DNA of 64,000 nucleotides, from contig OX465600.1 of NCBI GenBank assembly GCA_950022295.1, positions 6,262,001 through 6,326,000 on the forward strand, read 5' to 3'. Below the pieces are notes generated by a model, which searched no databases, had not been told where the DNA came from, and saw nothing but the letters and a program-made list of their open reading frames with translations. Origin of the DNA: Bromus sterilis. Lineage: Eukaryota > Streptophyta > Magnoliopsida > Poales > Poaceae. Every line of letters starts with the position of its first letter. Position 1 is the first letter of the stretch. Positions 32,218 to 41,949 of the stretch are shown piece by piece. Both the position numbers and the translations under genes were made by a program.

Positions 32218-34805
32218 CTAATAGTATTGCTTGTCAAGCCAGTTCCTAAGCTAGAGCATCCTACGGGCATTCTCCATGGCAACAAACCCAACACCCTATT
32301 CCTTGTTGTTCAGCAGGTGGCTTAGAGCAGCCATCAGAGCCTCTGGACTGAAGCCACTTTGCTCAATGACGGTGTTGTACAGATTAGGGTGGACGTCGAT
32401 CGACTTGCTCTTCATATGGTGGTTGCCACCTCCTTCATAGTGTCCATCATGTTGCTGAAGACACTAAGCTCCTCCATCAAGTCGTCCCTCTTCTCAAGCA
32501 CCCTTATCAGGACCATCAAGAATAACAATGTCCAACTTCTGGGTGTCTAAATAGTCAGGCATGAGCGAACCGAGCAGCTCACTTGAGCCCATGGAATGCT
32601 TACTGGTAGCCAAGTCATAGGAGAAGAGTTGTTATATCTGAGTGTAGTTCTGGATGACAGTGTTGAGGAACTCAACTTCTTTGGGGTCGTCCAAACACAA
32701 AAACAGAGCGAGGTTAGTTGTGAATGGCATGTTTAAACATGATGAAAATAAGTGGTATGTGAGATAACCACGGTGTGCCTTTGGTGGTTCTCTGTCTACA
32801 ACGCGATTGTGAAGGTGTCCTCATCCCAGTGGCGGCGTCAACCCCAGACAGGCGGGTATGCCGCCTGGGGCGTGCATCAAGTACCCTTCGTTAACTGTAC
32901 CAGTACATATTGTTTTGCACTGCAACTACGAAGCTTGCCTGGAGCGTAAGTGGTTTCTGGCATCGCTACTGCCTCATCCCACTGCTTGCCGCTAAGGTCT
33001 CTAAACCTAAACACTCGAATCCATCTCGCCTCCACTTCCTAACTAAGGTGGTTGTAGACCTGGATTGAGGTGACCTCTCGGCCATAGAACTCGGAATGTC
33101 TGCTTGGTAACAGAGTTCAAGTGCACTTCCTTGAAGCTTTTATCAGTCATCAATCCACTTGATATGATGTAACACATCCTGTTAAGCACGAATGTGGACA
33201 TAAATAGCTGTCAATTCATGAAGTTACCCTTCGGAGGATCCTTTTCCTTGCCGGCCTTGTTGGCTACCTGCATATGTGAAGCAGCAACAACATTAGGCAA
33301 AATCAACACATAAGCTAGAGGCATAGCAGACCCCTTGAAGACATCTAAATCCATAGACATATGATCGTTGTTGATAGGTTGCGAGTCATCAACATAGGAT
33401 GTTGGGATTTGGCTCTCAAACGCCATAATGACTTGGCTACAATTTTGCATGCTCATGCCCTACAAGCATTGATGGTAAGCATATTACACATCAATCACGA
33501 AGTTCAACAATATATGCCATACTATCTGTCGGGGGAATGATACCCAGGTAGGGTCACCCAGACGAAAGCATTCTTTCAAGACAAGGAGGAGGCCGATTGG
33601 GCTGCTGCTGGGCCGAGCTAGGCAGTCGCATGGCCGATTGCTCCCAAGCAATCGGCCATGCCGAATGCGAGCAGTCGGCCCAGGAGCAATCGGCACGCTC
33701 CTCAATCGGCTCAGGAGTTGACCTTATCCAGATCGGATGTCTCTGGTACAAGGTCATAAATGCGGGATCCCGAGAGATCCGGATGGCAGTAAGCCAAGTC
33801 ACTTCGCCGATCTGTCAGAGGAGTGTTGTCACCCTTTTCCTCTGAATCCGGAGACAGGACGACGAGATCAGAGGACGTAGCTCCACTGTGCATCATCATT
33901 ACCTAAAAGCTACAGCATGGGCAGCCGCTTGACAAGTCTGGATCAACCGGAGATTTGCAGTCGGTGGACCCCAGCCGACGAGAGAATGACAGCTGGGGCC
34001 ATCCCCCGACTGAAATGACCGTAGTACCCCGAGCTCACACTATAAGAGCCCGGGGTACCCCTCCTGTGAGAGGGACTCCCCCATTCGCATTTACTTCCCA
34101 CAGTAGAATCCGTAGAGAAGCAGAGGAGAGCCATGCCCACGGCAGGTCTCTTCTTCCTCTTAGCAGCTCCATGAGCATTGATTGTAGTTCGTGAGTTCAT
34201 TTATATCAAGCAGAAAAGCAGGAGTAGGGGTGTTATCTCTCCGGAGAGCCCCGAACCTGGGTACATCGTGGTGTCCTTCACCGTGCTTGTGCCCAACCCG
34301 TTTCCGGCACCATCGACATCGTTTCTCCCTCGAGTCTTCCCCTCCCTTTAGCCATCCCTATGGCATATGTTGTTACTAAACGACGACATTATCTTTAAGC
34401 ACTAATTACCACATATAGCATACTATCACTCATCTCCAAGTTCATAACACATCTACCATACTACCATACTATCATTCTTGTCGATATAGAAAGAAGCATG
34501 AACATCATGAAAGTCTACGTGGATAAAAACTAACTGCCAACCAATCATCATAAATAGCTATCATATTAGCACATTCTCACAAATCAAAGCCTACAATATT
34601 ACCACATCACCACATGATCATAGATCTAATCCTAAATATGATCACATGTCTAATCCTAGCACATGCTCACAGATCTAAGCTACACGTAGCACCTAGAAGA
34701 AGAACTTACAATCATAGATGAAGTTGTTTGGAAGCGTGGAACATGTTGAGGAAGAGGAGGAGACAAATCGTCGCTGTCGTCTGTCACCGACCGAATAAGA
34801 GACAT
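32218..34805 (-). pseudogene. PIF/Harbinger SANT/Myb-like DNA-binding ORF, decayed, two blocks
   Basis: Block 1 is 34805-34710, MSLIRSVTDDSDDLSPPLPQ, ending at a good donor (ATT|GTAAGT). Block 2 runs from about 33456 to the stop at 32220. It contains KEKDPPKGNFMN, FKEVHLNSVTKQTF, a VYNHL-KWRR region (SANT-like), DDPKEVEFLNTVIQNYTQ, SVIEQSGFSPEALMAALSHL-type sequence and a C-terminal NWLDKQYY. These are characteristic of the Myb/SANT-like protein that accompanies the transposase in plant Harbinger elements and binds the element ends. Stops and frameshifts are frequent (for example within QI*QLF and NKE*GVG). An LTR relic sits in the interval between the blocks. I did not find the transposase. 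Confidence 0.7.
33527..34370 (+). mobile_element. Gypsy-type LTR remnant (solo or truncated)
   Basis: It begins TGTCGGGGGAATGATACCCA, a typical start for a class of Triticeae Gypsy LTRs. It contains a TATA-like CTATAAGAGCCCGGGGTACC (about 34040-34060) and downstream GAACCTGGGTACATCGTGGT. Neither the internal region nor a second LTR is present nearby. I could not match a 5-bp duplication at the right end, so the 3' boundary is approximate and may be truncated. Confidence 0.6.
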
Positions 34806-34897
34806 CACTTACTTGGTTATCGACAAAGAATCGGTGCAAGACGAAGAGTTTGAAGTGGGGAGAAATGGTATCAGAAAATTCCGCGGCGAGCCGACGA

Positions 34898-34912
34898 TGG
34901 CTATATAGGGCG
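34898..34912 (-). promoter_or_regulatory. TATA-like box upstream of Harbinger ORF block 1
   Basis: CTATATAG (minus strand) lies about 100 bp upstream of the ATG at 34805, a plausible relic of the element's own promoter. Confidence 0.4.
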
Positions 34913-35022
34913 ACCACGAGGTGGGAGGTGACGCAATTCCTCCCGTCCTTTTTCGCCCATGCCGGCGAGCTTGTGCCAGCATCCTGCCTGCGTGAGCTCA
35001 CCGTCGCATTCCCCTGGGGAAA

Positions 35023-35170
35023 AAAATACTAATTCAACCGTTTTCAGTGACCTTGGCTATGAGCTGCTCTAAATATCATGCGGACCAAGATTTAGAAAAA
35101 TACTAATTCAACCGTTTTCAGTGACCTTGGCTATGAGCTGCTCTAAATATCATGCGGACCAAGATTTAGA
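35023..35170. repeat. 74-bp tandem duplication
   Basis: Two almost identical units (AAAATACTAATTCAACCG ... CGGACCAAGATTTAG) begin at 35023 and 35097. The near identity suggests a recent event. Confidence 0.93.
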
Positions 35171-35818
35171 TGCAACACAGACTACCAAACGATCCAAATT
35201 TGCATCCAACAGGTTGGGTTAAGGCTGTTGCAAGCTAGCCGTATCCAGACTATCAAACGTTGGGCAATGCGGGCTACAAATACGCCTCGGCTACCCATCA
35301 GCTGCATCCTCGTCACATTCTTCTCCTATTCACACCGTATACAGACCAAAATCAGTATTATGCCTTTACCAAGTTCCGAAAATTCATAGTACTTCAGAAC
35401 TGCCAGGTACAACAGAGGCGAAGCTGTTTACAAGGGCTCCTACGTAACCATGGACATGGCGCCAGTGCCAGTTTCACATTTCTCCCTCTGCGTCTGACAA
35501 AAGAGAAGTGCATAGTGCAATGATAATAAATTGGTAATGTAGCAAAACAACGTCTTGTGCAGCTTATATTTCTCCGTCAAATTACATGTGTTCTTTCTTC
35601 CCAAATAGAGACGCACACACCATCCACTCTCACCCAAACCTTGGGAGAGAACTAACTGAAAGAGCACGACAGGGTAACACGAGCTACCACTCTAAAGGCA
35701 ATTCTCTTCTTTTTCTGTAACCATCATCCATACTTTTACCACGAAAAACACCGTAGGTTCCTTCCTAATGAGCAAATTGAACAAGGCATTTCCTATCCAT
35801 GGCTGCCCTGTGCCATCA

Positions 35819-38800
35819 TCATATGTCGGCCGAAAGGAAGTTGTTGGACAAGGTGACCTGTAGATCAAGAAACGGGGAAGTCAGTATGTTGTATCAAAAG
35901 AGTTCTGACCCGGATCCTCAAGCCCTTCTCATGAATTAGAATGACAAGAGGCGATTACCTTCTCGCCCAGCTTGAAGGGTGCAAGCCCTCTGTATGGGCA
36001 AGTGCTGCATCGGAACGCATCGCCCAACCCACACTGAAATTGTCATTATCACAGAGAATAAGGTGAGATACAGTCAGTGGCTGGAGTCATTTTAGTGCAC
36101 CCGTGCACAACGACTAGTGGAAATCACCAGTGGCATTGTATGTCTGCAAGAGGCAATTTACTTACACTGCCACAAGCTGACACGGGGTTATCGATCTGTT
36201 CTGCAGTCAGACCCAGCTTCTCCACCTTCTGCTCAGCCTCGGCCCTGCCACAACTGCAGTTCTTGCATGCCTTCTTTGTCGCTCCCACTTCGCAATCTCC
36301 GACTGGTTAAACAACAGCGAATCCTCTTAGCATCTAAACATAAATCAAACATTTTCACAAGATTTCAACAAGGCCAGAAAGTTTGTTGGCCATACCAACT
36401 GGAAGCTGTGGTTTCTTCAAGTCCTCCTCAGTCAAGAGGCTGTCTTCATCAATTAGTTCATCGTCATCATCAATTTCAATCTTTGGAAGAGCCTTTACTG
36501 CCTTCTTCAGGGGGAAGGAAGAACCCATACTCCAAGATGGCTTCTTTGCCTTGATCTGCATGTGTGATCTGAGTTAGCACTGATCAATGAGAGAAAAGCA
36601 TATACAGCAGCCATAGCAAAATGTCTCATACTCACAGTAACAGATTGCACGCTATCCTGAGAGCTTGTAGCAGAGGCTTGCACTTCAACAAAACCACCCA
36701 TGAGTAGCTGGCGCTCGATATAATTGTTTGGCTAATGCAGAGGAAAATAGAAAATCAGGTCGTGCTGAATTAATATTACTACAAGACAATGGATGTGAGC
36801 AAAAACAGACACATAATTTACCTTCTGGTCAGTGGAGGGTGTGAAGCTCTGTACCAGCACAATTCCACCAGCTTTCAGCACTCGGCTAACTTCAGCAACC
36901 AACTTATCCCCAAAGCTCTCCACATTTTTTATGACAGAAAGAACAGCACCCACGGATGCGTCATCAAAAGGCAACTTCCCACCTGATCCATGTTAACAAC
37001 AAAGGCTTACAAGAGGTTCAAGACAGACTTGTTTATACAAGAATGTGGCATACTGAAGTATAGCAGAATGACAAGCAAAGCCAACTACTTCCTCTGTTCA
37101 CTATTATAAAAAGTTTTGGGTATTTCATATAGACTACATACGGACAGAAATGAGTGAACAAACACACAAAAACACGTCTATAAACATCCAATTCAGGAAA
37201 AAGCTAGACCATCTTATATTAGTGATCGGAGGTAGTACTTGTTTACTCCCCCCAGCTTTATGACAACAATAAATCATCTGTCCAGACGACTGACGTTAGA
37301 TAAATTAGATAATTTGTATTAGTTCTACATTGAAGTCCATGAGTGATAGCCAGATAGGAAAATTATTTTCTCTAACAATTAAAGCAAGAATACCAACCTA
37401 TTTCTGTTTTCTCTCTCTCTCTCAATCGCTAGTATGTGTTTTGTGTGTATTCTTATCTTATATTTAACAGATGGATAGGTAGGAACACTAAAGAAGTGGG
37501 CGATTAGCATGCGAGGCATAAGCTTCAAGTCAGAAACTACAAGAACAGCAAATGTAAACTATGATCAGGCATATCAGAGTGCACATAAATTGATTGAAAC
37601 TGAATGGCGGTGAAGTTGCAACACAAGACCAAATTAGAGCCGGCACACAGGCAGTGTGCTGATAAGAAAGGAGCAACCTCAGATCTGGTTCTAAGTTTCT
37701 AACCTAGCCCTATAGAAATATTATCACCTAAGATGTTATTTATAGCTGGTTAACCCTAGCATAGGCATTCACGCGGCTTCGGGTCCCACCTGACCCATGT
37801 TGACAAACAAAATTTTGCAAACAGCTGCATGACAGAGTTAAGTTTCATACAAGGATGTGGCATACTGAAATCAAGGTTTTCGAGTCGCTCGTCTAGTCGC
37901 CGACTAGTCTATGAGTCGCACTTGTAGGTTTGACTCAGCCTGGCGACTCGACTCATGGGATGAGTCAAACGACTCAATTTTTGAGGGCCCTACCTGTCAT
38001 ATGTTTTTTTTAACTGTATTTGCTTGCCCCATCCCACCCTGGAAACCTAGATCGAGCAGTTCCCCTTCCCCCCTGACTCAACCTTCTCCTTGGCAGCCGC
38101 CAGCTCCCAGTCCCATGGTTGCTGGATTGCTGCTCCTCGCCTCCTCCCCGGGTTGCTGCTGCTGCTGGTCTACTCCTCCCCTCCTCCCCTGGTTGCTTCT
38201 GGTGGTGGTCTGCTCCTCCCCTCCTCCCCTGGTTGCTGCTGCTGCTGGTCTGCTCCTCCCCTACTCCCCTGGTTGCTTCTATTGCTGGTCTGCTCCTCCC
38301 CTACTCCCCTGGTTGCTGGTGGTGGTGGTGGTCTGCTCCTCCCCTCCTCCCCTGCTTAACTCACGTCGACTCGTCGCATGTCGACTCATCGACCATGAGT
38401 CTAGACTAGTCACGACTAGTCTAGAGTCGCCCCCCACGAGCGACTCGTCGACTCAAAAACCTTGACTGAAACTAAAGTCCAAATAAAAGTCGTCAAGAGA
38501 AAAAAAAGAATGAAATGTATACTCCCAGACTTGTCAGCTACTAACTCCGCTCCGCATTATAAGATGTTTTGGATATTTCAATATGGACTGCATACTGACC
38601 GAAATGAGTGAACAAACACACTAAAACACATCTATATACATCTGCTTCAGATAAAAAGTTAAAAGCAACTTCTAATTCGAAATGGAGGCGGTACAGAACA
38701 ATTGGATTGCCAGCCCATAAGAAAGAAGCCGGGACAAATACCATAGCGTGTAGAGTAGTAGCTAATTCATATAGCGGCCCATGAGTGGTTTTTCACTTTC

Positions 38801-39280
38801 TCAACTAATAAGTATGTAGTACATGTGTTTTCCATGTATTCTTTACATGTCAAGAGTAGCACATAAGTTAGTAAATATTGCCATGTGTAGAATAAGTTTA
38901 AACCCATCGAGACTAAATATGGACCAGCAATAGGGCACTATCTACAAGGTAATGAGCAAGGGGGAATCCCTAAAATTTGATGTGAAACTAACTACCGCTC
39001 TGGAAATATAAGTCCCTCCTGTCTGATTGTGTAATCCAAAAATGGGCATAGGACCTAACCCTAGCACAGGGCATACATACGCGTGGCGGCATCGGGTTCG
39101 GGTACAACCGGGGGGAAAGGGGGCGAGTAGGAGGATCTTACCGAGCGAGGCGCACTGCGTGATGACGACGACCTCCTCCCGCGAGACCCCGGCGGCGGCC
39201 GCCAGGTCCCCCACCGCGCGGAGCGGCAGGGCCAACTCGTCCGTCACCGCGAGCGCCGCCGCAGCCGTCGTCCCCGCCAT
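35819..39280 (-). CDS. DRE2: anamorsin homolog DRE2/CIAPIN1, cytosolic Fe-S cluster assembly, seven exons
   Basis: DRE2 accepts electrons from the diflavin reductase TAH18 in the cytosolic Fe-S assembly (CIA) pathway. Exons (minus): 39280-39142, 36982-36822, 36731-36636, 36555-36396, 36302-36166, 36033-35959, 35857-35819. All are GT-AG and the phases join to 268 residues, the usual plant length. The start MAGTTAAAALAVTDELALPL resembles the rice homolog from memory. Residues 1-130 are the methyltransferase-like N-domain (KLPFDDASVGAVLSVIKNVE, RVLKAGGIVLVQSFTP); 133-185 the acidic linker with IDEDSLLTEEDLKKP. The C-terminal CIAPIN1 domain has Cys189, 198, 201, 203 (CKNCSCGRAE) and the twin CX2C at 229/232 and 240/243 (CGSCGLGDAFRCSTC), the Fe-S ligands. 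Intron 1 (2.2 kb) is filled with MITEs. No defect was seen. Confidence 0.96.
36977..37057. repeat. intron 1/exon 2 junction segment, copy A (partner 37786-37868)
   Basis: CCCACCTGATCCATGTTAAC and TACAAGAATGTGGCATACTG recur about 810 bp deeper in the same intron as CCCACCTGACCCATGTTGAC and TACAAGGATGTGGCATACTG. Copy A contains the used 3' splice site of exon 2. Confidence 0.8.
37088..37235. mobile_element. Stowaway MITE in DRE2 intron 1, 148 bp
   Basis: CTTCCTCTGTTCACTATTAT at the left is inverted at the right (AGTGATCGGAGGTAG). It is flanked by TA at 37086-37087 and 37236-37237. Internal sequence (GACTACATACGGACAGAAAT) is shared with 38544-38691. Confidence 0.85.
37786..37868. repeat. intron 1/exon 2 junction segment, copy B, decoy acceptor
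   Basis: It duplicates the end of intron 1 and the first six exon 2 bases: on the minus strand ATGGGTCAG|GTGGGA against the real ATGGATCAG|GTGGGA. The rest of the exon is absent. Its distal end supplied the target site of the hAT-like element at 37872. Confidence 0.75.
37872..38464. mobile_element. hAT-like MITE in DRE2 intron 1, 593 bp
   Basis: Ends are CAAGGTTTTCGAGTCG and the inverse of CGACTCAAAAACCTTG. The 8-bp flanks are ACTGAAAT (37864-37871) and ACTGAAAC (38465-38472), seven of eight matching, as expected for hAT. The subterminal regions are dense in GACTAGTC and GAGTCG inverted motifs, likely transposase-binding sites. The centre is a 40-bp tandem repeat. Confidence 0.82.
38151..38353. 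repeat. 40-bp tandem repeat, five units
   Basis: Units start GGTTGCTGCT or GGTTGCTTCT at 38151, 38191, 38231, 38271 and 38311 and end CTCCTCCCCT. A partial diverged unit precedes at 38118. Because the repeat has no stop in any plus frame, it creates three overlapping Leu/Pro/Ser-rich ORFs that are not believed to be genes. Confidence 0.93.
38544..38691. mobile_element. Stowaway MITE in DRE2 intron 1, about 148 bp
   Basis: Degenerate ends ACTCCGCTCCGCATTATAAG and the inverse of CGAAATGGAGGCGG, with TA on each side. Its interior GAAATGAGTGAACAAACACAC matches the Stowaway at 37088-37235. Confidence 0.75.
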
Positions 39281-39560
39281 GGACCCGGATCGAATCACCT
39301 GCTGCCCCTGCGAGAGCGAGAAGGCAGAGAGGGGTGAAGGGTCGACGACGGCGGCGGAAGGGGGAGGTGGATCGAATGGAAAATATGGGGATAGTTTCGA
39401 GCCGCTTACGGATGGATGGATCTGGCGAGCGAGGGCGGGGAAGAAGAAGGGGAGCAGGAAATCCCGCGAGAGGGGAAGGGGAATTCGGGTTTTGGTTGCG
39501 TGCGTGCGTGCGCTCGGGGGCTCTGGAAGCCTCTTCAACTTTTATATGAGCATTTTCGTA
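39281..39560 (-). promoter_or_regulatory. DRE2 5' UTR and core promoter
   Basis: A TATA box CATATAAAAG lies at 39548-39539 on the minus strand, about 260 bp upstream of the ATG, followed by a GC- and GA-rich leader. A possible 5' UTR acceptor (CTCTCGCAG|GGGCAG) lies about 25 bp before the ATG. Confidence 0.55.
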
Positions 39561-41164
39561 ATATTGAGCCGTTACATTATTTTAAAATTGACGAAATTAT
39601 CATAGATGTCTCGTAGTCGACTCAAACGTTTTCTTTCTTTGAAATCACATCGTCGAAAGCCCTGAAATATATTTACAAAATTACGAACACCAATGTTAAA
39701 TTTAGGACTTGAATTCTAACGAGTTGGGGATACCACAATTCTTATAACCAATTCAACTACAGATTGGTTCGCACAAGGTCACAGTTGATGTCCCTCCCTT
39801 TGTGTCTCTCTCTAGAGCAAACGTGCCCAACAGCCCGGTCCGGCCCGACACAGCAAGCCCTAAACAGTCCTGGCCTGGCAGGCAAGATTAATATATATGT
39901 TGTGCCGAATAGGCACGTGGACTGTCACCTCAGACACTACATATATATTTAATGGATTGATAGTACAATTCTTTTACCTTTTATATTTAAATATTAACTT
40001 TCTATAAATTGAGGAGAATTTTTATTTTGTGTAGGGCAAAAGAACATTTTACATTTTGTTAGGAAATGAGTATTAAAAAATATAAATAATAAATGGGTCG
40101 TGTCGAGCTGGCCTGTGTGCCTGACCTCATGTCCCAATCATAAGGCGAGATGGGCCACATAACCGTTTAGTGGCGTACCGAGCTGGTCTGTCATGTGTTT
40201 GGGCTCACGTGCCGACCCATTAGGCTACTTATACCCTAAAGTCTGGACAGGCCGAAAGGGTGACTGATCAGATGATTGGGACTTCGGGCCACGAGTGTCT
40301 AGCCGGATGATTCTTATACATTCGGGGTGAACGGCTTGATCACTAGCTTATTGATTTCTTTTCTATGATTCAACCGAAACTCTTAGATTAGTTATGTGTA
40401 TTTGGATTTTCTAACATTACTTCATATCTAGTTCATAACTGTGATGGATATGAATGCCCCAAACACGCTCGAACATGCCAATAACATGGGACAACTAGAC
40501 CGGAAGGTGGACCACAATGCAGTGACCTATGTGTGAGTCATGGCCACATATGCTCGAGATCTTCACATGAGCTGCCCCTTGGACATGGTTGCTACGTTGT
40601 GGTCGAGGATTCTAATGGCCTCCTACCAAGAATATGAAGAATCTAAAAAAAATAATAGGACCTCCTACCAAGAATCTGAAGAAAAATGTTCAGTCCATAG
40701 AATTCGTAGTGCTGCAAACCCGGAAAAAAAATCAAATAATCTCATACAGTGTTTGTTCCTTGCATCCAACCCGATCCAAAGCGAGGAATGAGTAGGATGG
40801 GTTGATACCTTGGTCAAGAGGGAGACGGTGAGAGGATGTGGGGTTGAGCAAGATTCCTCCAGTACCTCCCTTTTCAGTACCAGCTATGAGCTCCATCACG
40901 TAGTCTGACGCCTTTCGGCGTGACCTCCATCGCCCCCTCTCCCCTTCTTCTCCTATAGCGGACGGCTTCCACCATGGCCAAGGGGAGTGGAGACGGGGCA
41001 GGAGGCGGCTTGGCGGCGGCAACGCACGAGGAGATGAGAGGATAAGGTGGGGTGAATTTTTTTAGATGAAAAAGATGAAGCGGTGGTTCTCCACGAGATT
41101 TCTACGTGTCAGTAAAACACGAAGGAACTCCTCATCAATGCAAACCAAACGTTAAAAACAAGAG
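39561..41164. other. intergenic, mostly unclassified repeat-derived DNA
   Basis: GC-rich GGCCCGACACAGC / GGGTCGTGTCGAGCTGGCC segments at 39830-40260 look transposon-derived but cannot be assigned. A 96-codon minus ORF (40732-41022) has no domain. Confidence 0.3.
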
Positions 41165-41390
41165 TACTACTGATTGAAACTGTAGCAAAGCAAAAACAGC
41201 TGTCATCTTGTGGTAAATCGTAATTATCCATGTGAAAAAAACCAAATAATTGTGAGAATTTAAACCCTACACGGTTTAGTTTTTTAATGTATACTACTGA
41301 TTGAAACTGTAGCAAAGCAAAAACAGCTGTCATCTTGTGGTAAATCGTAATTATCCATGTGAAAAAAAAAACAAATAATTGTGAGAATTA
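41165..41390. repeat. direct repeat, two ~98-bp copies, period 127
   Basis: TACTACTGATTGAAACTGTA ... CCAAATAATTGTGAGAATT occurs at 41165-41262 and 41292-41390 with only single-base and A-run differences. It ends where the F-box relic begins. Confidence 0.92.
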
Positions 41391-41949
41391 TATGTATGTA
41401 TGTATTTTCGGAGTATCAGTGCCTGCTCGGCACGCGCCTCTACTGCGGCCACGCCAAGGACGGCCGGGATCTCCTGGCCCAGTCGTCGATGACCGCCCAC
41501 CGCCCGTCGCCGGGCTTGGCGGCGCAGGCGATGGGAGTCGATCTACTGTCCGTCATAAGGAGCACGATCGAAGCCGGGGAGGTCTCGTCGGAGATGCTGG
41601 CGTAGACGACGCGAGACGCAGACTCGAACGGCCCCGTCCATAGAATGCGACCGCCGTCGGTGATGGGCGGGAGGTCGGTGAGGGCCTTGGTTAGCGGGTT
41701 GAGTAGGCGCACGGCGTGGCTCGCCTTGTTGCGCAGCAGCAGGAGGCCGTCGGCGCTGTCCTCGAGGTGGTGGCGGGAGAGGTCCGGGAGGTCGACGCTG
41801 ACGCATGAGCGGGTGCCGAGGTTGAGGAAGCGGCGGCCGTCGCCTTGGGTGCGTTTGGAAAGCATGACCCAGCGGCGTGGCCAGAAGCGTCTGTCCAGGG
41901 CGCCCTCGCGCGGATCAGCGGTGCACCTCCTCCACTCCCGGCAGGCGGC

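Noticed and set aside
32829..32900. possible CAGTGGCGGCG-ended MITE inside the SANT-like relic
   Set aside because: Only one end-like sequence was found, with no inverted partner or duplication.
37911..38465. 184-codon and two overlapping plus-strand Leu/Pro-rich ORFs
   Set aside because: They are produced by a 40-bp tandem repeat without stops inside a hAT-like MITE in a DRE2 intron on the other strand; no start context or domain.
41359..41643. plus-strand ORF with EYQCLLGTRLYCGH-like reading
   Set aside because: It is antisense to the F-box relic. The minus-strand frame joins perfectly across the CACTA site and matches a family, so the plus reading is coincidental.
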